Shown here: one piece after another, positions 23,215 to 32,273 of the stretch
Layout of the letters: each line of letters opens with the position of its first letter
Numbering within the stretch: position 1 is the first letter of the stretch
Origin: Cyclobacteriaceae bacterium
GTDB lineage: Bacteria; Bacteroidota; Bacteroidia; Cytophagales; Cyclobacteriaceae
Assembly: GCA_016787625.1 (NCBI GenBank)
Contig: JAEUUD010000012.1
Location: 1 to 37,490 of the forward strand
Direction: 5' to 3'
Length of the DNA: 37,490 nt
Translations under genes and position numbers: made by a program
The notes under the pieces: generated by a model
Databases searched by the model: none
What the model was told of the DNA's origin: nothing
Seen by the model: only the letters and a program-made list of their open reading frames with translations

Positions 23215-23580
23215 TCAGTCCTCAGGATAAGGTATAAACACAAATCGGGTGAAGGCGTTGTCAATCACAAACAAGCAACAGAACTCATCGGGATCTTTGT
23301 AAGCCTGCGTAAAGGACTCTTCCTTGTCTTTGGCAACCAGTTCGCGTTGTGAAAACTCATCAAGGAATGAAGCGTAGTAGTTCCATTTTGTGCCTGTCTC
23401 TGCCGACTGAATTAACAGTTGACCTATAGGTTGCTCCTGTTGGCAAACCGGAAAAATGGGGTAGGCAAAACCAGCTTTTCTGATTTGGTAGGATGCTTCT
23501 TTCAGGCTATCTGACACCTTGACAAAATCATTGGATATTGTGCCCAGGTACTTCCCATCAAGTTCGGGGTCGTTGGTCAT
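23215..23580 (-). CDS. conserved-looking hypothetical protein, 121 residues
   Basis: A soluble acidic protein with no signal peptide or membrane segment, start ATG 23580 (MTNDPELDGKYLGTISNDFVKV). Recurrent aromatic motifs, such as YPIFPVC, WNYYASFLDEF and the closing DEFCCLFVIDNAFTRFVFIPYPED, give it the look of a conserved family, and I believe similar uncharacterised proteins occur in other Bacteroidota, but I cannot name a domain. The DEFCC pair of cysteines may matter for metal or redox chemistry; inference only. It is convergent with thiL and divergent from the ankyrin gene (95 bases between starts). Confidence 0.68.
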   Translation of the reverse strand: MTNDPELDGKYLGTISNDFVKVSDSLKEASYQIRKAGFAYPIFPVCQQEQPIGQLLIQSAETGTKWNYYASFLDEFSQRELVAKDKEESFTQAYKDPDEFCCLFVIDNAFTRFVFIPYPED

Positions 23581-23675
23581 AGGTATTAACCGTTAACGTA
23601 ATTGAAGACATCGCAAATGAAGAAAAGGGAAACGATTGCTGCAAGGGCCTCGTTTTGATGGTAAACCCCATTATT

Positions 23676-24194
23676 ATGAACCGCTCCCAATTTCTTCACA
23701 AATCCATCATTGGCGGTACAGCGCTATTGTTGCCGCCATTCATGGTTGCAGGCCAGCAAACCCAGGAGAAGCCGCCTGCCATCAGCACCGACATCGTAAA
23801 GGAATTTGTCGGTGTTTCACACGGCAACATCGACCGGGTCAAAGAGATGCTGGAAAACAATCACCTTCTCCTGCATGTGTCCTACGACTGGGGAGGAGGC
23901 GACTACGAGTCGGGTATTGAAGCGGCCGGTCATGTCGGCAACAAGGATATCGCCGCATACCTGTTGGGCAAGGGAGCCCGGTACAACATCTACCTCGCGT
24001 GTATGCTGGGTCATCTCGATACAGTAAAGAATGTTTTAACATTTAATCCAGGCCTGCTGAATTCGAAAGGCCCTCATGGATTCACGATGCTGCACCATGC
24101 CAACAAGGGTGGCGATGCCGCAAAACCTGTAGCTGATTATCTCACATCCCTGGGAGCAAAGGAGACACGGATTGATTTCTACGCGAAGAAATAG
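23676..24194 (+). CDS. ankyrin-repeat protein with export signal
   Basis: A 172-residue protein from ATG 23676 (MNRSQFLHKSIIGGTALLLPPFMVAGQ), an N-terminus that looks like a signal peptide; ATG 23658 is an alternative. The body is built of ankyrin-like helix pairs: HGNIDRVKEMLENN, GHVGNKDIAAYLLGKGA, CMLGHLDTVKNVL, and a last unit with GFTMLHHANKGG and PVADYLTSLGAKE. The tryptophan-glycine stretch YDWGGGDYESGIEAAGHVG marks a subgroup of small Bacteroidota ankyrin proteins. Ankyrin repeats bind proteins; the partner is unknown. Probably a single-gene unit. Confidence 0.78.
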   Translation: MNRSQFLHKSIIGGTALLLPPFMVAGQQTQEKPPAISTDIVKEFVGVSHGNIDRVKEMLENNHLLLHVSYDWGGGDYESGIEAAGHVGNKDIAAYLLGKGARYNIYLACMLGHLDTVKNVLTFNPGLLNSKGPHGFTMLHHANKGGDAAKPVADYLTSLGAKETRIDFYAKK

Positions 24195-24388
24195 TACTCA
24201 TTATGTGCCTTCGCGGTTCCGACGAAGGAGGATACCGCGACCCTTGCACGACACTATGAAATTGCAAGCTTCGGACAGCACAGAATAATATTCGTGCGGC
24301 TTGAGGTTCATGAGTGGTCGCCATTTGTGAAGGTCGCGGCATTCGGACTTCGACTTCGCTCAGTCCTTCAGCCACGAAGGCAATTGAA
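24195..24388. other. 194-base intergenic region rich in inverted repeats
   Basis: No convincing gene. It holds CCTTCG/CGAAGG (24208-24213 with 24223-24228), a competing TCGCGG/CCGCGA pair (24211-24216 with 24235-24240), and, near 24343-24370, CGGACTTCGACTTCGCTCAG, of a kind I have often seen dispersed between genes in Bacteroidota. No T run marks a terminator. It may be a degraded dispersed repeat. Confidence 0.4.
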
Positions 24389-24976
24389 CTAGTTGGAATT
24401 TCTCCAGTGAGTTGAGAACCTCTCAAGTTCAGGAAAGAACTGCATGAATTCCGATTCGAATTCACTGTAGTGTGCTTGCAGATCAACCACGGACTGCTCC
24501 ATGCGTGATTCAAAAGTAGCACGTCGTGACATGCCGGTGAGCGCTCGATGTATCCCTTCCACTTTGGCGTAATTCAAGAGCCAGTTGCCCTTGGTCATGT
24601 ACGGCATCATGTATTTTACCTGTTCCGGCAGAATGCCCAAATGATCATCGATGATCTTGTAGGCATCTGTTGCATATCGTTCCAACGGTACGCTGGAGTA
24701 ATGGCTCCAGTTTGCGGCAAGAAAATGGTCGTAATAAATATCAACAATGACCGCTGCGTAGTGCCTGTAGTTCGGCCACAGACGGTTTTTGCTTTGCTTG
24801 ACAACCGGGTGCTTGTCTGTAAACTCATCAATGGCGCGGTGGAGTTCAATGCCCATGGCAATGCGCTCACCAAACTGTTCCCTAAGATCCCTTCCGCGTA
24901 CGAAGTCGCCGATGAAATTGCCCAACATGATCTTGGGGTCATCACCGGAGAGATAGAGATGGGCGAGAAAGTTCAT
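24389..24976 (-). CDS. acpH: acyl carrier protein phosphodiesterase
   Basis: A 195-residue protein beginning MNFLAHLYLSGDDPKIMLGNFIGDFVRG, the signature of the ACP phosphodiesterase family (DUF479). Histidines and aspartates of its metal site are seen in NFLAHL, GNFIGDF, GIELHRAIDEFTDKHP and VIVDIYYDHFLA. AcpH of E. coli removes the 4'-phosphopantetheine arm from holo-ACP using manganese; the function here is by family. The gene starts 27 bases after the serine hydrolase stop on the same strand, so the two may share a transcript. Confidence 0.88.
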   Translation of the reverse strand: MNFLAHLYLSGDDPKIMLGNFIGDFVRGRDLREQFGERIAMGIELHRAIDEFTDKHPVVKQSKNRLWPNYRHYAAVIVDIYYDHFLAANWSHYSSVPLERYATDAYKIIDDHLGILPEQVKYMMPYMTKGNWLLNYAKVEGIHRALTGMSRRATFESRMEQSVVDLQAHYSEFESEFMQFFPELERFSTHWRNSN

Positions 24977-25003
24977 CCGGCAAGATAGTCCGTTCGAAGA
25001 TGA

Positions 25004-26857
25004 CTACACATGAATGCCGATGAAGTGCCATCGGTAAAGGAAGGCCAGGTGAATGACAGCGCACAATGCCACAAGCGAATAGTATACCCTGAATACAAGC
25101 CTTCCATCATGGCGAAGCCACAATTGGATGGCCGCTAAGACAAGTAACAGCACCGCGAAGGGAAGGACGTAGGTTGTTATTTGAACCTGACGCCAGGAAT
25201 CAGGCACAGCAAAAAAGAAGTCATTGATGTGCCGTGCCAGGTACATGAAGCCGCCGATAAACTGAAGGAGAAACAGGGCCGCTATAACCAAGGCCGTGTA
25301 AAAAGGAAATGTAGATATCAGACCCGTCGACCAATATCCGGGATTCGATCTCCTGCGGAGGAGAACCCAGGCCCGGAAAACAGGGACAAAGATGAATGTG
25401 AGAATGATCAGTACAACGACGAAATAGTATTCATTGATCATTTCAGGATCGTCATACCAGGCCACGGGAGACAAGCTCACAGGAATATAGAAGCCCGCAA
25501 GGTTGATGTTGGTGTACAGCCTCGAGAGCTCTCCCTTTTCATTTCGCTTAAAAACGAGACACTGTTCCGGAACCCTTGTATTACTGAAGGTCAGGGGGCC
25601 GGTAGGCTTGTAATGCTGAATATCTCCGTTCTGATACGTCGTGAGGGTACCGGTTTCTGAAACAGAAAGCTCCAGCTTACCCTGGTACAGCGCCAGAAGA
25701 TCTTCCACTGTTCTGTGATTGTATCGTTCACTCCGATACACGCCGGCGAATGCTTTCAGGTCAAGTGGAGGCGCAGGTACTTCCTGACCTGGTTGACGAG
25801 GAAGGAGTCGTGCAAAAAGTGCTTCGCTAAACGATTCTAGAAAATTGTCAGTCTGCGTATTGGTCGTCACGAATATTCCGATGCTCTCTTCAGGAAAAAG
25901 AACAAGCTCAGATAAGAAGCCAGTGAAAGCTCCTCCTTTAGCGACACCATGATAACCATTGATGTGCTGTACTTCCATTCCTATGGTATAGCCCATGAGC
26001 AACGTGTCATTGGTAAATTGCTGTTCGACGAGTTTGCTCATGGAAGCCTGAGAGAGGATTTTTCCGGATGGCCTGAGCATTTCGGCAAGAAACTTCTTCA
26101 TGTCTGCAACGCAGGAGAGTGCGCTCCCTGCCGGCGTCGCGTGACGAGGATAGCAGGTGACCTTTTCGTAGTCATCACGAATTCGATAGCCATGCGCATA
26201 GGAAGGCAGCGTTTCGTAATTGTCGGGGAGGTCGTACGTAGTGTGGGACATACCAAGAGGAAGAAAAATACTGTCCTTCACGTACTGCGTGAACGTCAAA
26301 CCGGTAACCCGTTCAACCAAATGTCCAGCGAGGGCATAACCATAGTTGGAATAGTTGATTTCAATCCCGGGAGCCTGAAAGGACGGAGGCATGACCTGCT
26401 TGAGGTGTTCCTCCAATGATTTTACATCTTTTGTTGAGTGTGCCAGGTACCCAATGATGCGATCATCAAGACCGGCGGTATGGGTAAGGAGATCAAATAA
26501 GGTAATGGGCCTGCCCGGAGCGTTCATGGAAAATCCATGGAGATACTGATTCACATCCGCATGAAGATCCAGTTTGCCTGACTCGACTTGCTGCAGGACG
26601 GCGATGGCTGTAAACAGCTTGCCGACCGATCCCAATTGAAAGAGGGTGGTGGTATCCGTGACGACCTTATCCTCAACATTGGCCAGCCCGTAAGTGGCCA
26701 CCAGGGTGGTGTCGCCTTGCATGACCACCAGTCCCAGGCCGGGAACAAGTTTCTGCTCTATTCCCTTGAGGACAAGCGAATCGCAGAATGAACGAAGTGA
26801 ACGAGTCTGTCCAAATGTGGTGATTGCCGACAGGAGAATCAGGAGAGTAAGCCTCAT
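25004..26857 (-). CDS. beta-lactamase-like serine hydrolase with C-terminal membrane helices
   Basis: A 617-residue protein from ATG 26857 (signal MRLTLLILLSAITTFGQ); a reading from 26917 adds 20 unlikely residues. Class C-type motifs are present: S77-V-G-K80 (SxxK, nucleophile and base), Y169-S-N171 (YxN), and HGVAKGGAFTG near residue 315 in place of KTG. Around residues 490-617 there are four hydrophobic helices, so the enzyme domain should face the periplasm, tethered to the inner membrane. Family members include peptidases, esterases and penicillin-binding proteins; this is probably a peptidase or esterase, not a resistance enzyme. A palindrome overlaps its start. Confidence 0.88.
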   Translation of the reverse strand: MRLTLLILLSAITTFGQTRSLRSFCDSLVLKGIEQKLVPGLGLVVMQGDTTLVATYGLANVEDKVVTDTTTLFQLGSVGKLFTAIAVLQQVESGKLDLHADVNQYLHGFSMNAPGRPITLFDLLTHTAGLDDRIIGYLAHSTKDVKSLEEHLKQVMPPSFQAPGIEINYSNYGYALAGHLVERVTGLTFTQYVKDSIFLPLGMSHTTYDLPDNYETLPSYAHGYRIRDDYEKVTCYPRHATPAGSALSCVADMKKFLAEMLRPSGKILSQASMSKLVEQQFTNDTLLMGYTIGMEVQHINGYHGVAKGGAFTGFLSELVLFPEESIGIFVTTNTQTDNFLESFSEALFARLLPRQPGQEVPAPPLDLKAFAGVYRSERYNHRTVEDLLALYQGKLELSVSETGTLTTYQNGDIQHYKPTGPLTFSNTRVPEQCLVFKRNEKGELSRLYTNINLAGFYIPVSLSPVAWYDDPEMINEYYFVVVLIILTFIFVPVFRAWVLLRRRSNPGYWSTGLISTFPFYTALVIAALFLLQFIGGFMYLARHINDFFFAVPDSWRQVQITTYVLPFAVLLLVLAAIQLWLRHDGRLVFRVYYSLVALCAVIHLAFLYRWHFIGIHV

Positions 26858-26881
26858 GGTACTGTGTATAACATTGTACCA
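26857..26881 (-). promoter_or_regulatory. 25-base near-palindrome at the serine hydrolase start
   Basis: TGGTAC (26857-26862) and GTACCA (26876-26881) flank TGT/ACA (26865-26867 with 26871-26873), centred at 26869. Its edge is the first base of the ATG. Position and symmetry fit a repressor operator; the repressor is unknown. Confidence 0.45.
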
Positions 26882-26944
26882 ACGGACGAACGGGGGATCG
26901 GGTTGTGAAATGGACAAGGGCGTCCAAAAACTGGGATTTTTGGC

Positions 26945-26952
26945 TACTTTTG
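26945..26952 (+). promoter_or_regulatory. -7 element before lepA
   Basis: TACTTTTG matches TAnnTTTG, 30 bases before the lepA ATG. No TTTG at the usual spacing was found. Confidence 0.45.
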
Positions 26953-26982
26953 CACCTCTTAATGCTGATTTGACTCACTGGA

Positions 26983-28767
26983 ATGGAGAATATCCGGAAC
27001 TTTTGCATCATCGCTCACATCGACCACGGAAAAAGCACGCTGGCTGACCGCCTGCTGGAATTTACAGGAACGCTCACCGGCCGCCAGATGCAGGCACAGG
27101 TACTGGACAACATGGACCTGGAGCGAGAAAAGGGGATTACCATCAAGGCCCACGCCATCCAGATGAACTATACACTCCACGGAAAGGAGTACACCCTCAA
27201 CCTGATTGATACGCCCGGGCATGTGGACTTCTCCTATGAAGTGTCCAGATCCATTGCAGCCTGCGAAGGTGCACTCCTCATCGTTGACGCCGCCCAGGGC
27301 ATTCAGGCGCAAACCATTTCCAATCTTTATCTGGCACTCGAGCATGATCTGACGATCATCCCCGTATTGAATAAGATCGATTTGCCAGCAGCCATGCCTG
27401 AAGAAGTGACCGACCAGATCGTTGACCTGATCGGGTGCGACCGGAATACGGTGCTGAAAGCCAGCGCCAAGGAAGGTGTCGGCATCAAGGAGATCCTGGA
27501 GGCTGTCGTAGAGCGTGTTCCTGCGCCCAAGGGCGATCCAAAAGCTCCGCTTCAGGCGATGATTTTCGATTCTGTTTTCAATTCCTTCAGAGGGATTGAA
27601 GTTTACTTCCGTGTTTTCAATGGCACCATGAGGAAGAATGACCGAGTCAAGTTTGTCAATGCAGGTACTCAATATGGTGCTGATGAAATCGGCGTACTCA
27701 AGCTTGACAAGCACCCGCGCACTGAAATCAGTGCAGGCAATGTTGGATATCTGATTTCAGGGATCAAGGTTGCCAAGGAAGTGAAGGTGGGTGATACCAT
27801 TACCCTTGTTGACAATCCTGGTGAGGCTATCCGGGGCTTTGAAGATGTGAAGCCCATGGTGTTCGCCGGTATTTATCCGGTCGACACACATGAATTTGAA
27901 GAGCTTCGCGCCTCCATGGAGAAACTCCAGCTCAATGATGCCTCGCTGGTTTGGGAGCCAGAAACTTCAGCCGCGCTTGGATTTGGCTTCCGATGCGGAT
28001 TTCTCGGTATGCTCCACATGGAGATCATCCAGGAAAGGCTCGAAAGGGAGTTTGGGATGACGGTTATTACAACAGTACCATCGGTTCAGTTTAAGGCCCT
28101 GCTCACCAATGGCAAAGTGATCGAGATCAATGCACCGTCGGAGATGCCGGATCCTACCATGATGGACATGATTGAGGAGCCTTATATCACAGCGCAGATC
28201 ATCACCAAGTCAGAATACATTGGGTCCATCATCGGCTTGTGTATGGACAAGCGTGGTATTATCAAGAATCAAATGTACCTCACATCAGACCGCGTGGAGC
28301 TTACGTTCGATATGCCCCTGGCTGAGATTGTCTTTGACTTCTATGACAAGCTGAAGACCATATCCCGCGGCTACGCATCACTTGATTATCACCTCATCGG
28401 ATTCCGCGAAAGCGACATGGTGAAACTCGATGTGCAGCTCAATGGAGACAAAGTGGATGCCTTGTCGGCGATTGTTCACAGGGATAAGGCATATGAGTGG
28501 GGAAGGAAACTTTGTGAGAAACTGAAGGAGCTTATTCCACGACACATGTTTGAAGTGGCCATCCAGGCAACCATCGGACAGAAGATCATCGCGCGTGAGA
28601 CGGTAAGTGCCATGCGTAAAAATGTCCTGGCTAAGTGCTACGGTGGTGATATTTCCCGAAAGAGAAAACTCCTGGAAAAACAAAAGAAAGGGAAGAAACG
28701 CATGCGCCAGGTAGGGTCCGTTGAGATTCCTCAGGAAGCATTCATGGCTGTATTGAAAATTGAATAG
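26983..28767 (+). CDS. lepA: elongation factor 4 (LepA)
   Basis: A 594-residue translational GTPase. The G domain has [16 protein letters not shown] (G1), [13 protein letters not shown] (G2), [12 protein letters not shown] (G3) and NKIDLPAA (G4). The LepA-specific C-terminus closes with [36 protein letters not shown]. It acts on ribosomes, aiding initiation or back-translocation under stress. It starts a plus-strand unit followed by folD (18 bases), queE (11 bases) and the porE-like gene, close enough for one operon. Confidence 0.98.
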   Translation: MENIRNFCIIAHIDHGKSTLADRLLEFTGTLTGRQMQAQVLDNMDLEREKGITIKAHAIQMNYTLHGKEYTLNLIDTPGHVDFSYEVSRSIAACEGALLIVDAAQGIQAQTISNLYLALEHDLTIIPVLNKIDLPAAMPEEVTDQIVDLIGCDRNTVLKASAKEGVGIKEILEAVVERVPAPKGDPKAPLQAMIFDSVFNSFRGIEVYFRVFNGTMRKNDRVKFVNAGTQYGADEIGVLKLDKHPRTEISAGNVGYLISGIKVAKEVKVGDTITLVDNPGEAIRGFEDVKPMVFAGIYPVDTHEFEELRASMEKLQLNDASLVWEPETSAALGFGFRCGFLGMLHMEIIQERLEREFGMTVITTVPSVQFKALLTNGKVIEINAPSEMPDPTMMDMIEEPYITAQIITKSEYIGSIIGLCMDKRGIIKNQMYLTSDRVELTFDMPLAEIVFDFYDKLKTISRGYASLDYHLIGFRESDMVKLDVQLNGDKVDALSAIVHRDKAYEWGRKLCEKLKELIPRHMFEVAIQATIGQKIIARETVSAMRKNVLAKCYGGDISRKRKLLEKQKKGKKRMRQVGSVEIPQEAFMAVLKIE

Positions 28768-28785
28768 ACTTTAGTAACGCAATTC

Positions 28786-29679
28786 ATGACTGACACAACT
28801 GCCAAGACTTACACGATCATCGATGGACGCAAGATAGCCGGCGAAATAAAAGCCGAGATCCTGCTGAAGGTGAACGATCGAAAGGCTTCCGGCAAGAAAG
28901 TGCCACACCTGGCTTTCATCCTCGTGGGCGATGATGGTGCCAGTCAGACATACGTGGATCACAAGGTGAAGGCCTGCAAGGATGTAGGGTTCCACTACAC
29001 GATGATGCGTTTTGCCGATACGATCTCCGAGGAGAAGCTCATGAAGCACATCACCCATGTGAATAATGATGATGATGTGGATGGATTCATCGTGCAGCTT
29101 CCCCTGCCTGCCCATATCTCCGTCGAGAAAATCACGGACAAGATTCGTCCCGACAAGGATGTCGACGGATTCACCAACAGGAATTTCGGGAGCATCATTT
29201 CCAAGGTTCCACTGCTGATGCCTGCAACACCTTTCGGTGTGATGGAATTGCTTCGCCGCTATGACATTGAAACGGAAGGAAAGAACTGCGTTGTGATTGG
29301 CGCCAGCCGCATCGCCGGCGCACCATTGAGCATGCTCCTCGTCGAGCAAGGTCATGCCACGGTCACCATTTGTCACAAATACACAAAAAACCTGAAGGAC
29401 TATACCTTGCAGGCTGACATTCTGCTCGTGGCCGTTGGTAAACCTGGACTGGTAACGGCAGACATGGTCAAGGAAGGTGCGGTGGTTATTGATATTGGAA
29501 CAACGAAAGTTGACGACCCTTCGAAGCCTAATGGTTTCAGCATAAAAGGTGATGTGGATTTCAAACAGGTTGCACCAAAAGCGTCTTTCATTACGCCCGT
29601 TCCTGGTGGTGTAGGTCCGATGACCATTGCCTCTCTGTTGCTGAACACCCTGCGCGCCACCGAACTCCGGCACCCATAA
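28786..29679 (+). CDS. folD: methylenetetrahydrofolate dehydrogenase/cyclohydrolase
   Basis: A 297-residue protein of normal FolD length. The catalytic Y56-x3-K60 lies in QTYVDHKVKACKDVGF, the substrate segment reads VQLPLPAHI, the dinucleotide site is VIGASRIAGAPLSMLL, and the closing motif is PVPGGVGPMTIASLL. It converts methylene-THF to formyl-THF for purine and formyl-methionine synthesis in the cytoplasm. Short gaps on both sides place it inside the lepA-queE unit. Confidence 0.97.
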   Translation: MTDTTAKTYTIIDGRKIAGEIKAEILLKVNDRKASGKKVPHLAFILVGDDGASQTYVDHKVKACKDVGFHYTMMRFADTISEEKLMKHITHVNNDDDVDGFIVQLPLPAHISVEKITDKIRPDKDVDGFTNRNFGSIISKVPLLMPATPFGVMELLRRYDIETEGKNCVVIGASRIAGAPLSMLLVEQGHATVTICHKYTKNLKDYTLQADILLVAVGKPGLVTADMVKEGAVVIDIGTTKVDDPSKPNGFSIKGDVDFKQVAPKASFITPVPGGVGPMTIASLLLNTLRATELRHP

Positions 29680-29690
29680 CCCGAACCGCT

Positions 29691-30329
29691 GTGAACATAC
29701 AGCAAACCATACCACGCACGCACCTTGTCGGTCATTCACTGCCGCTGATGGAGGATTTTTTTACGCTCCAGGGTGAGGGCTTTTACCAGGGATGTTCTGC
29801 CTACTTTATCCGGCTGGGTGGATGTGATGTTGGTTGTGTTTGGTGCGACGTGAAGGAATCGTGGCCTGCTGAGGCGCATCCGCAAGTGAGTATTGAAACC
29901 ATCGTTCGTCGAACGAAGGAAAGTGGCGCGCCGATTGCAGTGATTACAGGAGGTGAACCGACGATGCATCCATTGGAAGGACTAACCAGTATGCTTAAGG
30001 GAGAGGGAATCCATACACACCTGGAGACTTCAGGTGCCTACACGATCACGGGGACCTGGGATTGGATTTGCCTGTCGCCAAAGAAATTCAAGAAACCTGA
30101 AAGTTCGTCCTACGGAAAGGCCGACGAGCTGAAAGTGGTGGTGTATCATCCCAGCGACCTTGCCTGGGCTGAAAAGGAAGCTTCCAGGGTTGGTCCAGAC
30201 TGCAAGCTCTACCTACAGCCGGAGTGGTCAAAAGAGAAGGTCATGGTGCCCCTCATCATTGATTATATCAAGCAGAACCCGCGGTGGCGGATTTCTTTGC
30301 AGATTCACAAGTACATGAACATCCCCTGA
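29691..30329 (+). CDS. queE: 7-carboxy-7-deazaguanine synthase (radical SAM)
   Basis: A 212-residue protein with GTG start 29691; no ATG gives a full N-terminus. The radical SAM cluster ligands are C45-x3-C49-x2-C52 in RLGGCDVGCVWCD, preceded by the QueE signature FFTLQGEGFYQG and followed by VITGGEPTMHP and HLETSG. It rearranges 6-carboxytetrahydropterin to 7-carboxy-7-deazaguanine in queuosine synthesis. Its substrate is made by QueD, encoded about 3 kb downstream. The stop codon touches the possible ATG 30330 of the next gene. Confidence 0.95.
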   Translation: MNIQQTIPRTHLVGHSLPLMEDFFTLQGEGFYQGCSAYFIRLGGCDVGCVWCDVKESWPAEAHPQVSIETIVRRTKESGAPIAVITGGEPTMHPLEGLTSMLKGEGIHTHLETSGAYTITGTWDWICLSPKKFKKPESSSYGKADELKVVVYHPSDLAWAEKEASRVGPDCKLYLQPEWSKEKVMVPLIIDYIKQNPRWRISLQIHKYMNIP

Positions 30330-30365
30330 ATGCGTTTTATTCATTGGATGCTAACTTCACGTCAA

Positions 30366-32273
30366 ATGAGATACCTGGTATTTGTCCTTTTCCTGTCTCT
30401 AACTGCACATGCCCAGGTTCAACTGAGTACCACCAATAAGAGGGCCATTGAACTTTACACGCAGGCCGACAACTTCCGGGTAAGGGGTCAATATCAGGAG
30501 GCGCTCTCGATGTTGAAAGAAGCGACCGATAGAGACAGGGATTTTGCTGAAGCCTACTTTCGCGGAGGTTTGATATACAAGACCTTGCGCGACTATGCCC
30601 AGTCCACGAAGGTTTTTCTCGTCGGGCTTTCTCTTACACAAGATCCCAAGAAACAGAAGGCGTACTTCTACGAACTTGGTGAGAACTATCTCCTGGAGGG
30701 TAACTACGACAAGGCGCAGCAATTTGTTGACCTCTACCTTGAATCAGAAATTCTCAACAAGGTCAAGATGGAGCAGGCCATGTTGTGGAAACGAAATGTT
30801 TTGTTTGCCAAGCGCAACCAGAAATCCACAACAGACTTCCGACCCAGACAGCTTCCTGATACAGTTAACGCCTATGCCATGCAGTACTTTCCGGTATTGA
30901 CGGCCGACGAGCAGGAGCTGATCTTTACCCGAAGGGTGGGTGGTGGACAGGAAGATGATGAAGACCTTGTCGTTGTCAGGAAAGACTCTGTAGGGCGATG
31001 GAAACCACCTGTCTCCATTTCAGCCAGCATCAACTCACGACTCAATGAGGGGACGTGTACGATTTCCGCAGACGGCAGACAATTGATTTTTACTTCGTGT
31101 ATCGGTCGCAGGGGATACGGAAGTTGTGATCTTTTTGAAAGCCGTAAGGTGGGCAATGAATGGTCCGTGCCGGTCAATCTGGGACCAGAGGTCAATAGCG
31201 CGGCATGGGAATCCCAGCCATCACTCTCCGCAGACGGCCGCATGCTCTTCTTTGTCTCGGACCGCAGGGGAGGTCTCGGCAACAAGGATATTTACCTCTC
31301 CTACAAGCTTGACAATGGTCAATGGACGAAAGCGGAAAACCTCGGTGATAAGATCAACACACCTTACGATGAGATATCACCTTTCATTCATGTGAACGGA
31401 CGGACATTATTCATTGCTTCCAATGGAAAACCTGGCTTTGGTGGCTATGATATTTATCGCAGCGAGCGCGACAATGGTGCCTGGGCAGAAACGGTGAATT
31501 TTGGATCACCGGTTAACAACCATGAGGATCAGTTTTCCTTGTTTATCACCCGAGATGGCCAGCGTGGATTTTATTCCCATGAGGACAATCACAAGATCAA
31601 TTCTTCCGTGATTTATGAAATTCGTGTTCCGGAGGAATTGCAGCTCAAGTACAAGAGCAACTATGTTAAGGGCATCGTGCGGGATGCCACGACAAAGAAA
31701 CCTCTTAACGCCCGTGTTGAGTTGTTCAACATCAACAAAAATGAACTTGATTCCTACGTCAATGCCGATTCGGTGACCGGTGAGTACCTGATGGTGCTTA
31801 CACAGGGCGCTGACTACGCCCTCTATGTCACCCACCCGGGTCATTTGTTCAAGAGTGTGAACTTTAACTATGAAATCCAGGAGAATCTGGAGCCAGTCAC
31901 GATGGATGTTCTGCTGGATCCTATCAAGGCAGGAGCTTCGGCTGTCCTCAACAACATCTTCTTTGACCTGAACAAGTACGAAATCAAAGAAAAATCATTT
32001 ACCGAACTTGACAAAGTCGTTCGCTTTCTGAATGAAAATCCTGCCATTCGCATTGAGGTCAGTGGACATACGGATAACGCAGGTACTGCCGCATACAATC
32101 TGCAGCTTTCGCAGAAGCGTGCCCAGGCTGTTGCTGGTTATTTAACGGCTCACGGGATTGAGGGAACGCGGGTAACGCAGAAAGGTTATGGCGCTGAAAA
32201 ACCGATAGCGGCCAATGATACAGAAGAGCATCGCCAGGCAAACCGACGGATAGAGTTCCGCCTGCTTCGTTAA
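30366..32273 (+). CDS. PorE-like OmpA-family protein (TPR, beta-propeller, CRD-like, OmpA)
   Basis: A 635-residue protein from ATG 30366 (signal MRYLVFVLFLSLTAHA); ATG 30330, right after the queE stop, is the alternative. Domains in order: TPR-like helices at about 25-160; WD40/PD40 propeller blades at about 185-420 (for example FFVSDRRGGLGNKDIYLS and GFGGYDIYRS); a carboxypeptidase-regulatory-like domain at about 430-510 (GIVRDATTKKPLNARVEL); and an OmpA peptidoglycan-binding domain from about 525 (SGHTDNAGTAAYNLQLSQKRA). This is the layout of P. gingivalis PorE, a type IX secretion protein. Paralogues with the same layout are common in Bacteroidota, so a secretion role is likely but not certain. 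Confidence 0.83.
   Translation: MRYLVFVLFLSLTAHAQVQLSTTNKRAIELYTQADNFRVRGQYQEALSMLKEATDRDRDFAEAYFRGGLIYKTLRDYAQSTKVFLVGLSLTQDPKKQKAYFYELGENYLLEGNYDKAQQFVDLYLESEILNKVKMEQAMLWKRNVLFAKRNQKSTTDFRPRQLPDTVNAYAMQYFPVLTADEQELIFTRRVGGGQEDDEDLVVVRKDSVGRWKPPVSISASINSRLNEGTCTISADGRQLIFTSCIGRRGYGSCDLFESRKVGNEWSVPVNLGPEVNSAAWESQPSLSADGRMLFFVSDRRGGLGNKDIYLSYKLDNGQWTKAENLGDKINTPYDEISPFIHVNGRTLFIASNGKPGFGGYDIYRSERDNGAWAETVNFGSPVNNHEDQFSLFITRDGQRGFYSHEDNHKINSSVIYEIRVPEELQLKYKSNYVKGIVRDATTKKPLNARVELFNINKNELDSYVNADSVTGEYLMVLTQGADYALYVTHPGHLFKSVNFNYEIQENLEPVTMDVLLDPIKAGASAVLNNIFFDLNKYEIKEKSFTELDKVVRFLNENPAIRIEVSGHTDNAGTAAYNLQLSQKRAQAVAGYLTAHGIEGTRVTQKGYGAEKPIAANDTEEHRQANRRIEFRLLR

Noticed and set aside
24142-24522. 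A 126-codon minus-strand frame spanning the ankyrin-acpH gap
   Set aside because: It overlaps both neighbours in other frames and has low-complexity Ser/Arg content; no start or domain support.
25004-26857. Antibiotic-resistance beta-lactamase
   Set aside because: SxxK and YxN are present but there is no KTG, the protein has four C-terminal membrane helices, and the context is housekeeping; a general serine hydrolase is more likely.
26959-27714. A 251-codon open frame on the minus strand opposite lepA
   Set aside because: Antisense to conserved GTPase motifs of lepA and without recognisable features.
28771-29739. A 322-codon open frame on the minus strand opposite folD
   Set aside because: It is fully antisense to a clear folD, begins inside queE, is rich in His and Gln, and shows no domain; a shadow of the real gene.
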